A stretch of DNA of 24,035 nt from Clostridiaceae bacterium (GTDB lineage Bacteria; Bacillota; Clostridia; Lachnospirales; Lachnospiraceae), in NCBI GenBank assembly GCA_902362725.1, contig CABIXM010000008.1, positions 130,063 to 154,097 on the forward strand. Reading direction: 5' to 3'. This document shows positions 7,845-15,637 of the stretch, piece after piece. Position 1 is the stretch's first letter. Each line of letters starts with the position of its first letter. The notes under the pieces were generated by a model that searched no databases, was not told the origin of the DNA, and saw only the letters and a program-made list of their open reading frames with translations. A program made the translations under genes and the position numbers.

Positions 7845-8525
7845 ATGGCTAACATTTTAAAAAGATTTGGGGACATCATGTCGGCAAACATCAACGCGTT
7901 GCTGGACAAGGCAGAGGATCCGGAGAAAATGATCGATCAGTATCTGCGTGAGATTGAAAGTGATCTGGGCAAAGTGAAGGCTGAGACAGCAGCTGTGATG
8001 GCAGCTGAGACCAAGGCCAAGAGAGAGCTGGACGAGTGCGCTGCAGAAGCAGAAAAGATGCAGAAGTATGCGGAGAAGGCCCTTCTCGCAGGCAATGAGA
8101 GCGACGCGCGCCAGTTCCTGGAGAAAAAGGCAGACCTGACCAAGAAGCAGGAGAGTCTGCAGAAGTCCTACGAGGCAGCGGCAGCGAACGCAGCCCAGAT
8201 GAAGGAGATGCACGACAAGCTGGTGAAGGATATGGAGAACCTGCAGTCCAAGCGCGACGCCATCAAGACCAAGGTAGCCGTAGCCAAGACCCAGGAGAAG
8301 CTGAACAAGATCGGCTCCAGCGTGGCAGGCGCAGGCGACGCTATGGCAGCCTTTGACAGAATGGAAGCGAAGGCAGACAAGATGCTGGATGAGGCCAATG
8401 CACTGTCCGAGCTGAACAAGCAGGAGGGCGGCATCGACGACCTGACCAAGAAGTATGACAGCGCGGCGAGTACATCCGACGTGGACGACGAGCTGGCGGC
8501 TCTGAAAGCAAAGATGGGATTATAA
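7845..8525 (+). CDS. pspA: PspA/IM30 family membrane-stress protein
   Basis: Phage-shock protein A / IM30 (ESCRT-III superfamily) homologue, 226 residues. It begins MANILKRFGDIMSANINALLDKAEDPEKMIDQ-type, the amphipathic helix alpha-0 plus the conserved EDPEKMI turn of the family. The rest is an almost uninterrupted heptad-rich coiled coil (about 20-160), with the conserved A-rich region AKRELDECAAEAEKM and ARQFLEKKADL. The acidic C-terminal part (about 165-226) ends EELAALKAKMGL-like, as in PspA of Firmicutes. It assembles on the inner face of the membrane to repair or shield it. Strong ribosome site AGAAGGAGGA. It is the first gene of an operon with a zinc-ribbon membrane protein (6 nt later) and an SPFH protein, matching the Bacillus ydjF-ydjG-ydjI arrangement. 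Confidence 0.94.
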   Translation: MANILKRFGDIMSANINALLDKAEDPEKMIDQYLREIESDLGKVKAETAAVMAAETKAKRELDECAAEAEKMQKYAEKALLAGNESDARQFLEKKADLTKKQESLQKSYEAAAANAAQMKEMHDKLVKDMENLQSKRDAIKTKVAVAKTQEKLNKIGSSVAGAGDAMAAFDRMEAKADKMLDEANALSELNKQEGGIDDLTKKYDSAASTSDVDDELAALKAKMGL

Positions 8526-8531
8526 GCGAAC

Positions 8532-9734
8532 ATGGATCATAAAATCTATTATTGTGAGAATTGCGGCGGCGTTATGGAATTTGACGCCGCCTCTCAGAGT
8601 CTCAAGTGTCCCAACTGTGGCACGGAGACGAAGATAAAGAACGAAAAAAAGAAGATTGTGGAGCACAGCCTGACCCGCCATGCCATGAAGACTATTAAGG
8701 CCACGGAGAAGAAGAGCCAGACCATGATCTGCAAGGGCTGCGGCGCGAAGATCGAGGTGGCTGCCACCAGCACCGCCACCAGCTGTCCCTACTGCGGTTC
8801 CAAGTATGTACTGGCGGATAAGCAGGAGGACGCCATCATTCCCGACGGCGTACTGCCCTTCCAGATTGACCGGAACCGGGTGGGCGAGCTGTTCCGCAAG
8901 TGGCTGAAGGGCCGCTGGATGGCTCCGGGCGAGCTGAAGCACCTGTATCAGCAGGAAAAGCTGCAGGGCGTCTATCTGCCCTACTGGACCTTCGACGCGA
9001 AAGCGGATGCCCATTATACAGCCCAGGGCGGACGCAGGCGCACCGTGACGAAGAAAGGACCTGATGGCAAGACCGTGCAGGAGACCGTGGTGGACTGGTT
9101 CCCCACCTCCGGCAGCATCCGGCATTTCTTTGACGACGTGCTGATTGCGGCGTCCAGGAGCCTGAAGCAGAACCTGCTGGAGCGGGTGGGCAGCTTTGGC
9201 CTGAACCAGGTGGCTTCCTATTCGCCGGAATATTTCTCCGGTTACAACGCGGAAGTGTACACCGTCGATCTGGACGACGCCCATACAGAGGCCAGACGGC
9301 ATATGGATTACAACCTGGAGGAAATGGCCCGTCAGGATGTACTGCGTCATTACGACGAGGTGCGTGCGGTCAGCGTGCATGCCAACTACAGCGACGAGAC
9401 CTACAAGCATGTGATGCTGCCGGTCTACGCGACGGCCTATACCTACAAGGGAAAGAAATATCACGTTCTGATCAACGGTCAGAGCGGCAGAGTAGAGGGC
9501 GATTATCCGAAGAGCCCGGCGAAAATCATCGCCATTATCCTGGGCATTCTGGCTATTATGTTCCTGATTTACCTGTTTGGCACAAGCAGCGACGCAGCTT
9601 ACATTTACGAGACGGGTATGGTATCAGAGCAGTTTGTGACGGCGGAAGCCTTCGGAGGACAGAATATTACCTTACAGGATGAAAATGAGGAGGCAGTAAC
9701 ATGGGATTATTTAGCGGACAGTTTGCCAATGTAG
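8532..9734 (+). CDS. Zinc-ribbon membrane-anchored protein (YdjG-like)
   Basis: Protein of 400 residues with two TFIIB-like zinc ribbons at the N-terminus: Cys8/Cys11 with Cys26/Cys29, and Cys67/Cys70 with Cys85/Cys88. A basic linker (TRHAMKTIKATEKK) separates them. The middle contains GVYLPYWTFDAKADAHYTAQ (about residues 147-166), characteristic of the YdjG/YphH-like family and often misannotated as a primosomal PriA-like protein. A single hydrophobic segment, KIIAIILGILAIMFLIYLFG, lies at about 331-350, followed by a short outward or periplasm-side tail. In B. subtilis the corresponding YdjG works with PspA (YdjF) and YdjH to recruit the SPFH protein YdjI; here no separate ydjH exists. Its 3' end overlaps the SPFH gene by 34 nt. 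Confidence 0.83.
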   Translation: MDHKIYYCENCGGVMEFDAASQSLKCPNCGTETKIKNEKKKIVEHSLTRHAMKTIKATEKKSQTMICKGCGAKIEVAATSTATSCPYCGSKYVLADKQEDAIIPDGVLPFQIDRNRVGELFRKWLKGRWMAPGELKHLYQQEKLQGVYLPYWTFDAKADAHYTAQGGRRRTVTKKGPDGKTVQETVVDWFPTSGSIRHFFDDVLIAASRSLKQNLLERVGSFGLNQVASYSPEYFSGYNAEVYTVDLDDAHTEARRHMDYNLEEMARQDVLRHYDEVRAVSVHANYSDETYKHVMLPVYATAYTYKGKKYHVLINGQSGRVEGDYPKSPAKIIAIILGILAIMFLIYLFGTSSDAAYIYETGMVSEQFVTAEAFGGQNITLQDENEEAVTWDYLADSLPM

Positions 9735-10687
9735 TAGAATGGCAGGAATACCGGGACGATATGCTCTTCTGGAAATGGAGCAATAAGGAGATTAAGAAAG
9801 GAAGCCGACTGATTATCCGTCCGGGCCAGGACGCGATTTTCCTGTACAACGGCAAGGTAGAGGGGATCTTCCGGGACGAGGGAAGCTACGATATCGAATC
9901 GGCGATCATTCCCTTCCTGTCCACTCTGAAGGGTTTTAAATTCGGCTTCAACAGCGGCCTTCGCGCGGAGGTGCTGTTTATCAATACCAAAGAAGTTCTG
10001 GTGAAATGGGGAACCAAGAATCCGGTTCTGATTCCGGCGCCGGGTCTTCCGGGCGGCATGCCTATCCGCGCTTTCGGAACTTTCACGTGCAAGGTGGCGG
10101 ATTATGATGCCCTTATCGAAAAGGTGGCGGGCATCAAGCAGCAGTATTCTGTAGAGGATGTGCGGGAGCGCATCATCAGTATGCTGGATCAGCTTCTGAT
10201 GAAATGGATCGCAAAAGAGGGCAAGGACATGTTCAATCTTCAGGTGAACGCGGACGCTATCGGCCGTGGTATTCGGGAGGATCTGGACATGGAGATGAGC
10301 AAGATCGGTATCAGTATCGCAAGCTTTGCCATTTCCAGCTTCAATTATCCGGAATCCGTTCAGAAGATGGCTGAGAAGGCAGCGGCCCAGAGCATGATCG
10401 GCGACGTGGGACGCTTCCAGCAGGTGGCCATGGGTGAGGCAATGGCCAAAGGCAATGGCGGCGGAACGGCTTCTGATATGGCAGGCATGGCCATGGGGAT
10501 GGCCATGGGCCAGCAGATGGCAGCCCAGATGGCCCAGGCCATGAACGGCGGCGCGCAGACAGCCGGTACGGCTGCCGGAACAGGCGCGCCTGCAGGCGGC
10601 GGAGCAGCTCCGAATTTCTGCCCCAACTGCGGTACGAAGACGAACGGAGCAAACTTCTGCCCCAATTGTGGACAGAAGCTGGTATAA
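9701..10687 (+). CDS. SPFH/Band-7 domain protein with C-terminal zinc ribbon (YdjI-like)
   Basis: SPFH (stomatin/prohibitin/flotillin) family protein, 328 residues, of the soluble YdjI type. The start ATG lies 34 nt inside the preceding gene, preceded by GAGGAGG. Residues about 5-60 hold VVEWQEYRDDMLFWKW and IIRPGQDAIFLYNGKVEG, typical of the YdjI N-terminus. The SPFH fold continues to about 235, including RAFGTFTCKVADYDALI and DMEMSKIGISIASFAISSF. There is no transmembrane segment, so membrane association must come from partners. Residues about 245-304 are a low-complexity Gly/Ala/Met/Gln linker, and the last 24 residues form a zinc ribbon (Cys307, 310, 320, 323). In Bacillus the homologue is recruited to membrane stress sites through YdjG/YdjH with PspA; that role is inferred here from operon order. 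Confidence 0.87.
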   Translation: MGLFSGQFANVVEWQEYRDDMLFWKWSNKEIKKGSRLIIRPGQDAIFLYNGKVEGIFRDEGSYDIESAIIPFLSTLKGFKFGFNSGLRAEVLFINTKEVLVKWGTKNPVLIPAPGLPGGMPIRAFGTFTCKVADYDALIEKVAGIKQQYSVEDVRERIISMLDQLLMKWIAKEGKDMFNLQVNADAIGRGIREDLDMEMSKIGISIASFAISSFNYPESVQKMAEKAAAQSMIGDVGRFQQVAMGEAMAKGNGGGTASDMAGMAMGMAMGQQMAAQMAQAMNGGAQTAGTAAGTGAPAGGGAAPNFCPNCGTKTNGANFCPNCGQKLV

Positions 10688-10751
10688 GAGGGAAAAAGGA
10701 CCGAACAGGTACTGAACCCGTAAGAGACATTTTGAGGGAGACAAAAGAGCT

Positions 10752-12983
10752 ATGAGTAGTTATGATCTTTTGAACCCGGAACAGAAAGAAGCGGTGCTTC
10801 ATACAGAAGGACCGCTTCTGATTTTGGCGGGAGCCGGTTCCGGCAAGACCCGGGTACTGACACACCGGGTAGCTTATCTGATAGAGCAGGGTACCGCACC
10901 CTGGAATATTCTGGCAATTACATTTACCAATAAGGCGGCAGGAGAAATGCGGGAGCGCGTGGATAAGCTGGTGGGCCTGGGCAGCGACAGCATCTGGGTC
11001 AGCACCTTCCATTCCACCTGCGTGCGGATCCTGCGCCGTTATATCGACCGGCTGGGCTTCGACACTTCATTTTCCATCTATGACACAGATGATCAGAAGT
11101 CCGTGATGAAGGAGGTCTGCAAGAAGCTGCAGATCGACACGAAGGTGTACAGGGAACGGATGCTTCTGGGCGCTATTTCCCATGCGAAGGATGAGCTCAT
11201 CAGTCCGGAGCAAATGAGGCTGGATGCAGGCGCTGACTGGAATCAGCAGAAGATCGCGGGAGTTTATGCGGAATACCAGGCCCAGCTTCGGAAGAATAAC
11301 GCATTGGACTTTGATGATTTGATTATGAAGACGGTGGAGCTGTTCCGGAATTGTCCGGATGTGCTGGATTATTACCAGGAGCGGTTCCGTTATATCATGG
11401 TGGACGAGTATCAGGACACTAATACAGCCCAGTTCCAGCTGGTGAGCCTTCTGGCTGCCAAGTACCGGAATCTCTGCGTGGTGGGTGACGATGACCAGTC
11501 CATCTACCGGTTCCGGGGCGCGAATATCATGAATATCCTGAACTTCGAGCAGGTATTTCCGGACGCGAAGGTGATCAAGCTGGAGCAGAACTACCGTTCC
11601 ACCAGCAATATCCTGAACGCGGCCAATGAGGTCATTCACCACAATCAGGGTCGGAAAGACAAGCGGCTCTGGACCGACAATGGAACCGGCGTACCGGTGC
11701 GCTTCCGACAGTTCCAGAACGCCTTTGAGGAGGCTGAGCACGTCGTCGGCAATATCGTAAGCCATATCCAGAAGGAGGAGGCCGAGTATAAGGATCACGC
11801 GATTCTCTACCGTACCAACGCCCAGTCCCGTCTCTTCGAGGAGAAGCTCATTTACGCCAATATTCCCTATAAGATCATCGGTGGCGTGAATTTCTATGCA
11901 CGCAAGGAGATCAAGGACCTGCTGGCGTACCTGAAGACCGTGGACAATGGCCGCGATGAGGTGGCAGTGCGCCGTATCATCAACGTGCCCAAGCGCGGTA
12001 TCGGCGCGACGACGCTCAGCCGTGTGGGCGAGTTCGCTGTGGCCAACGATATGGGCTTCTACGAGGCGCTGCTGAACGCCGAAGAGATTCCCGGCATCGG
12101 CCGTGGCGCATCCAAGGTGCTGCCCTTTACGGCGCTGATTCAGACCCTGCGGGCCAAGCAGGAGTACGCGAAGGTCAGCGAGCTTCTGGAGACCATCCTG
12201 GAGGAGACCGGATACCGCAGAGAGCTGATTTTGGAGGGCACCGACGAGTCCGAGGCCCGGCTGGAGAATATTGACGAGCTCATGAGCAAGGTCAAGGATT
12301 ACGATGAAAATGCGGAAAATCCGTCCTTAAGTGGTTTCCTGGAGGAAGTCGCCCTGGTGGCAGACATCGATAATCTGGAGGAGGAGAGCAACCATGTGGT
12401 GCTGATGACCCTGCACAGCGCCAAAGGCCTGGAATTCCCCTATGTCTATATGGTCGGCATGGAGGATGGCCTGTTCCCCAGCTACATGTCCATCGTGGCT
12501 GACAATCCCCAGGAGGAGATTGAGGAGGAGCGGCGTCTCTGCTATGTGGGTATCACCCGCGCCAAGAAGGAGCTGACCCTGACGGCAGCCAGACAACGGA
12601 TGGTGAGGGGCGAGATTCAGTACAATATGGTTTCCCGTTTCGTCAAAGAGATTCCAGACGAGTATCTGGAAAATAAGACTGAGAATCCGGGACAGCGGGC
12701 AAAAGAGGCCAAGGAGCAGCGCATTAACCAGCGCAAGCAGGCCATGCTGGAGGCCCGCAGAAGCCTTCGAGCAAAGCCAATCCAGTCCAAAATGGTGGCG
12801 GCCACCAAGGCGTCCCATCTGGATTATGGCGTGGGAGACCGGGTGAAGCATATCCGTTTCGGCGAGGGTACCGTGCTTGAGATTACCGAAGGGGCCAAGG
12901 ACTACGAGGTGCGTGTGAACTTTGATACGGCGGGCGTGAAGAAGCTGTTCGCGTCTTTTGCGAAGCTACAGAAGATTTATTAA
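10752..12983 (+). CDS. pcrA: ATP-dependent DNA helicase PcrA (UvrD/Rep family)
   Basis: Superfamily 1A 3'-5' DNA helicase, 743 residues, the expected length for PcrA. It acts in nucleotide-excision repair, replication-fork upkeep and transcription-coupled repair. Motifs in order: Q motif LNPEQKEAV (7-15), Walker A AGAGSGKTR (26-34), motif Ia ITFTNKAAGEM, motif II VDEYQDTN (about 216-223), motif III GDDDQSIYRFRGA (about 243-255), motif IV EQNYRS (about 278), motif V MTLHSAKGLEFPYVYM (about 552-567), motif VI YVGITRAKKELTLT (about 597-610). The C-terminal Tudor-like domain that binds RNA polymerase is present (GDRVKHIRFGEGTVLEI, about 695-711). The start has GGGAG about 11 nt upstream. It lies 64 nt after the SPFH gene, with no obvious terminator between, so read-through from the psp operon is possible. 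Confidence 0.97.
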   Translation: MSSYDLLNPEQKEAVLHTEGPLLILAGAGSGKTRVLTHRVAYLIEQGTAPWNILAITFTNKAAGEMRERVDKLVGLGSDSIWVSTFHSTCVRILRRYIDRLGFDTSFSIYDTDDQKSVMKEVCKKLQIDTKVYRERMLLGAISHAKDELISPEQMRLDAGADWNQQKIAGVYAEYQAQLRKNNALDFDDLIMKTVELFRNCPDVLDYYQERFRYIMVDEYQDTNTAQFQLVSLLAAKYRNLCVVGDDDQSIYRFRGANIMNILNFEQVFPDAKVIKLEQNYRSTSNILNAANEVIHHNQGRKDKRLWTDNGTGVPVRFRQFQNAFEEAEHVVGNIVSHIQKEEAEYKDHAILYRTNAQSRLFEEKLIYANIPYKIIGGVNFYARKEIKDLLAYLKTVDNGRDEVAVRRIINVPKRGIGATTLSRVGEFAVANDMGFYEALLNAEEIPGIGRGASKVLPFTALIQTLRAKQEYAKVSELLETILEETGYRRELILEGTDESEARLENIDELMSKVKDYDENAENPSLSGFLEEVALVADIDNLEEESNHVVLMTLHSAKGLEFPYVYMVGMEDGLFPSYMSIVADNPQEEIEEERRLCYVGITRAKKELTLTAARQRMVRGEIQYNMVSRFVKEIPDEYLENKTENPGQRAKEAKEQRINQRKQAMLEARRSLRAKPIQSKMVAATKASHLDYGVGDRVKHIRFGEGTVLEITEGAKDYEVRVNFDTAGVKKLFASFAKLQKIY

Positions 12984-13033
12984 AAATGCTTTTGCAAAAT
13001 TTGCGGGAAACGATAGTAATTTTATGTATCCTG

Positions 13034-13042
13034 TGATATAAT
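13034..13042 (+). promoter_or_regulatory. Extended -10 promoter upstream of the 82-aa membrane protein
   Basis: TGATATAAT (TG at 13034-13035, TATAAT at 13037-13042) gives an extended -10 box with no good -35 box. It lies 64 nt before the next start codon. It would make the small membrane protein gene separately transcribed from pcrA. Confidence 0.55.
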
Positions 13043-13105
13043 AGGAGCACTTAGAAATGTGCGCGAAATGCAAAATAAGCGGACTGCGGAAAGGATGTAG
13101 GAACG

Positions 13106-13354
13106 ATGAATAATAAGATGGAAGATTTTCTGACAGCAACCAAGTTAAATGAACTGCTTCATAAGAAAGAGCTCGAGGAGAAGAACAAGAATACGGTACT
13201 CTGGATTCTGGCTGTGATCGGAGCGGTGGCAGCAGTGGCTGGAATCGCCTATGCAGTATATCGTTTCTTTGCACCGTCTTACCTGGATGAGTTCGAGGAC
13301 GATTTCGATGACGACGAGTTTGACGATGATTTCTTTGACGACGAGGAAGAGTAA
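13106..13354 (+). CDS. Small single-pass membrane protein with acidic tail
   Basis: 82-residue protein with no family name I can assign. Residues 1-28 are a charged cytoplasmic-type head (FLTATKLNELLHKKELEEKN). Residues about 31-53 are one hydrophobic helix (NTVLWILAVIGAVAAVAGIAYAV), and the last ~25 residues are almost entirely Asp, Glu and Phe (DEFEDDFDDDEFDDDFFDD pattern). The ribosome site is AGGA/GGAA-like and modest; an alternative Met lies four codons in. It has its own predicted promoter and a strong terminator right after it, so it is monocistronic. The compositional pattern and clean borders argue that it is real. The function is unknown; such acidic tails may bind cations or basic partners, which is only a guess. 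Confidence 0.78.
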   Translation: MNNKMEDFLTATKLNELLHKKELEEKNKNTVLWILAVIGAVAAVAGIAYAVYRFFAPSYLDEFEDDFDDDEFDDDFFDDEEE

Positions 13355-13366
13355 GTAAGAGCTTGG

Positions 13367-13414
13367 AAAAAGAGTGTCTCAGGACAGAGCAGATGTTTTG
13401 AGACACTCTTTTTT
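13367..13414 (+). terminator. Intrinsic terminator after the small membrane protein
   Basis: A perfect 15-bp stem, AAAAAGAGTGTCTCA (13367-13381) with its complement at 13399-13413, followed by further T residues. It works in both directions in principle because of the A5 run at its left foot. Confidence 0.88.
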
Positions 13415-13415
13415 A

Positions 13416-13490
13416 TGGGACAGGAAATTCCGATGGAATTCCCTGTCCCATAAAAGCAAGCAGAGCTTGCAAGGATGCGCACTCGGCGCA
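13416..13490. repeat. Compact element of three successive stem-loops
   Basis: Three inverted repeats follow one another: a 16-bp stem with one mismatch and a 3-nt loop (13416-13431 with 13435-13450); GCAAGC/GCTTGC with a 3-nt loop (13456-13470); and TGCGC/GCGCA with a 5-nt loop (13476-13490). The block abuts a normal terminator and ends just before the next gene's ribosome site. It is not explained by termination alone and looks like a dispersed intergenic (REP/MITE-like) repeat. Copy number cannot be seen from one window. Confidence 0.6.
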
Positions 13491-13525
13491 GTGGCACATT
13501 CTTTTTATATTATGGAGGAAGAGTG

Positions 13526-13921
13526 ATGAAAAAAAGACGTAATCCGCTGGCACAGTTTATGATTGGCATGGTGATGCTGGCGGCAGGACTTTACTGGTTC
13601 CTGTCTAATGTAACGGTGATGACCCATTTCGGATTCCAGCTCTGGAACTTCCGGGTGGGAGCAGGCCTGATCGTGGTTCCCTTTATCGCCGGGATTATCT
13701 GGCTGTTTGTCAATGTGGATTCCTTTGGGGCCAAGCTTTTGACGGTACTGGGAATCGTAGTGATTCTGGCTTCCATCATAGCCAATATCCAGTTCATATT
13801 CCGGGCCACCAGCCTGTATGTGTATCTGATTATGCTGATATTGATCTTCGGCGGCGCGGCTCTGGTGGGTCAGGTGCTGTTCCGGTGGCCGAAGGATGAG
13901 GATGAAAAAAAGAAGAAGTAG
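13526..13921 (+). CDS. Small polytopic membrane protein, unknown function
   Basis: 131-residue protein that I do not recognise as a named family. The start at 13526 is set by GGAGG at 13514-13518; the frame is open 17 codons further up, but that part reads through the hairpin element. It begins with a basic head (MKKRRNPLAQ) and shows about four hydrophobic segments: roughly 9-28, 44-63, 68-88 and 94-116. A strongly charged tail follows (WPKDEDEKKKK). The charge pattern suggests both ends are cytoplasmic. The gene ends 27 nt before rlmD and is likely co-transcribed with it. It resembles in build, but not clearly in sequence, the small LiaI/YvlB-region membrane proteins of Firmicutes. Confidence 0.78.
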   Translation: MKKRRNPLAQFMIGMVMLAAGLYWFLSNVTVMTHFGFQLWNFRVGAGLIVVPFIAGIIWLFVNVDSFGAKLLTVLGIVVILASIIANIQFIFRATSLYVYLIMLILIFGGAALVGQVLFRWPKDEDEKKKK

Positions 13922-13948
13922 AAGAGATATCGGAGAAAAAGAGGTTTT

Positions 13949-15613
13949 ATGAAAAAAGGTGAGATTTACGAGGGGCTCGTCGAGAAGACCGAGTTCCCGA
14001 ATAAAGGTATCGTGACGGTGGAAGAGCGCCGCGTGGCGGTGAAGAATACATTGCCGGGTCAGAAAATCAGGTTTCGGCTTAAAAAGGTGCGGAAAGGTGT
14101 GGGCGAAGGCCAGCTTCTGGAGGTACTGGAGCCTGCGGCCAATGAGATTACGCCGGAATGTCCCCATTTCGCAGACTGCGGCGGCTGCACCTGGCAGAAT
14201 CTGTCCTACGAAGAGCAGCGTCTGCTGAAGGAAGGACAGCTCCGGGAGCTTCTTGACGGAGCTATCACAAAGCCTTACCTGTTCGAAGGCGTGAAGGGCA
14301 GCCCGAGACAGCTGGAGTACCGCAATAAGATGGAGTTCTCCTTCGGCGATGAGGAAAAGGACGGCCCGCTGGCTCTTGGTATGCACAAGCGGGGCAGCTT
14401 CTACGATATCGTAACAGCAGACAAGTGTCAGATTGTGGATGAGGATTTCCGGAAGATTCTCTGCTGTGTGCTGGAACATTTCAAAAAGAAAGAGTTACCC
14501 TTTTATCACAGACTGCGCCATACCGGGTATCTGCGCCATCTGCTGGTGCGGAAAGCGGCGAATACCGGGGAGCTCCTGGTGGATCTGATTACCACCACCC
14601 AGCGCCTTGGAGAGGACGGCGGCGATTACAGCGCCCTGGCGGCGGACGAGTCCTGGGCAGAAGAGCTGCGCGCGCTTTCGCTGGAGGGCGAGATCGTGGG
14701 GATCCTGCATACCTATAATGACAGTCTGGCAGATGTGGTGCAGAACGACCGGACCGAGCTTCTGTATGGACGGGATTATTTCTACGAGGAGCTTCTGGGG
14801 CTTCGGTTTAAGATTTCCCCCTTTTCCTTCTTCCAGACCAATTCCCTGGGAGCAGAGCTTCTCTATGAGACTGCCCGGGGCTATATCGGAGAGACGGACG
14901 ATCGCGTGATCTTCGACCTGTACAGCGGCACCGGCACCATTGCCCAGATGCTGGCTCCGGTGGCCAAAAAGGTAGTGGGCGTGGAAATCGTGGAGGAGGC
15001 TGTGGAAGCCGCCAAAGTGAATGCCCGGCTGAACGGCCTGTCCAACTGTTCCTTTATCGCCGGTGATGTGCTGAAGGTTATCGATGAGCTGACAGATAAG
15101 CCAGATCTCATTGTGCTGGATCCGCCCCGGGACGGAATTCACCCCAAGGCGCTGCAGAAGATCATTGATTTCGGCGTAAACCGGATTGTCTATATCAGCT
15201 GTAAACCCACCAGTCTGACGCGCGATCTGGAGCTTCTGCAGGGCAGAGGCTACCGGGTGGAGAAGTGCGTGGGCGTGGATATGTTCCCGTTTACGGGGAA
15301 TATAGAGACGGTTGTCTTGCTTTCCAAGGGTGAGGTCGACTCGAAAAAGATTCGGGTTGAGTTCTCTTTGGAAGATATGGATATGTCCGAATTTCAGGAT
15401 GGGGCAACCTATCCGCAGATCAAGGAGTATGTGTTGGAGCATACCGGGTTAAAGGTGTCCAACCTCTATATCTCACAGATTAAACGAAAATGTGGGATTG
15501 GGGTTGGTAAGAACTATAATCTGCCGAAGTCCGAGGATTCCAGACAGCCCCAGTGTCCGCAGGAAAAAGAGAAAGCAATCCGAGAAGCATTCAAATATTT
15601 TGGGATGATCTAA
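13949..15613 (+). CDS. rlmD: 23S rRNA (uracil-5-)-methyltransferase RlmD, with acquired C-terminal extension
   Basis: SAM-dependent RNA m5U methyltransferase of the RlmD/RumA-TrmA family, 554 residues. An N-terminal TRAM domain (about 1-60) is followed by [4Fe-4S] ligands Cys71, Cys77, Cys80 and Cys160. SAM-binding DLYSGTGT is at 323-330, the PP motif DPPRDG at 391-396, catalytic Cys418 in YISCKPTSLTRDL, and the closing VDMFPFTGNIETVVLL (443-458) carries the base Glu452. Normal family members end a few residues later. Here about 95 further residues follow (460-554), with KIRVEFSLEDMDMSEF, YVLEHTGLKVSNLYISQIKR and NYNLPKSEDSRQPQCP. This tail is of the kind I recall at rum-integrated conjugative elements, and the DNA encoding it (from about 15329) differs in composition. 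The catalytic part is intact, so activity is probably kept. Confidence 0.92.
   Translation: MKKGEIYEGLVEKTEFPNKGIVTVEERRVAVKNTLPGQKIRFRLKKVRKGVGEGQLLEVLEPAANEITPECPHFADCGGCTWQNLSYEEQRLLKEGQLRELLDGAITKPYLFEGVKGSPRQLEYRNKMEFSFGDEEKDGPLALGMHKRGSFYDIVTADKCQIVDEDFRKILCCVLEHFKKKELPFYHRLRHTGYLRHLLVRKAANTGELLVDLITTTQRLGEDGGDYSALAADESWAEELRALSLEGEIVGILHTYNDSLADVVQNDRTELLYGRDYFYEELLGLRFKISPFSFFQTNSLGAELLYETARGYIGETDDRVIFDLYSGTGTIAQMLAPVAKKVVGVEIVEEAVEAAKVNARLNGLSNCSFIAGDVLKVIDELTDKPDLIVLDPPRDGIHPKALQKIIDFGVNRIVYISCKPTSLTRDLELLQGRGYRVEKCVGVDMFPFTGNIETVVLLSKGEVDSKKIRVEFSLEDMDMSEFQDGATYPQIKEYVLEHTGLKVSNLYISQIKRKCGIGVGKNYNLPKSEDSRQPQCPQEKEKAIREAFKYFGMI
15329..15613 (+). other. Putative mobile-element-derived 3' end of rlmD (integration junction)
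   Basis: Codons after the conserved VETVVLL-like end of RlmD encode a separate conserved module unrelated to the methyltransferase fold. Third-position G/C preference weakens here, and accessory genes follow. I infer that an ICE/IME integrated in the rlmD 3' end and replaced the native last codons, with the attachment core near 15290-15340. No second att copy is in the window, so the exact core cannot be fixed. Confidence 0.6.
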
Positions 15614-15637
15614 CATCCCGCAAAATGGAGGTTTCTT

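Noticed and set aside
8520..10744. Long minus-strand frames opposite the zinc-ribbon and SPFH genes
   Set aside because: They are shadows of GC-biased third positions in the real genes; no start signals or domains.
15598..15626. Hairpin around the rlmD stop codon (GGGATG/CATCCC)
   Set aside because: Only 6 bp, no T-run, and it leads straight into the next gene's ribosome site; weak as a terminator.
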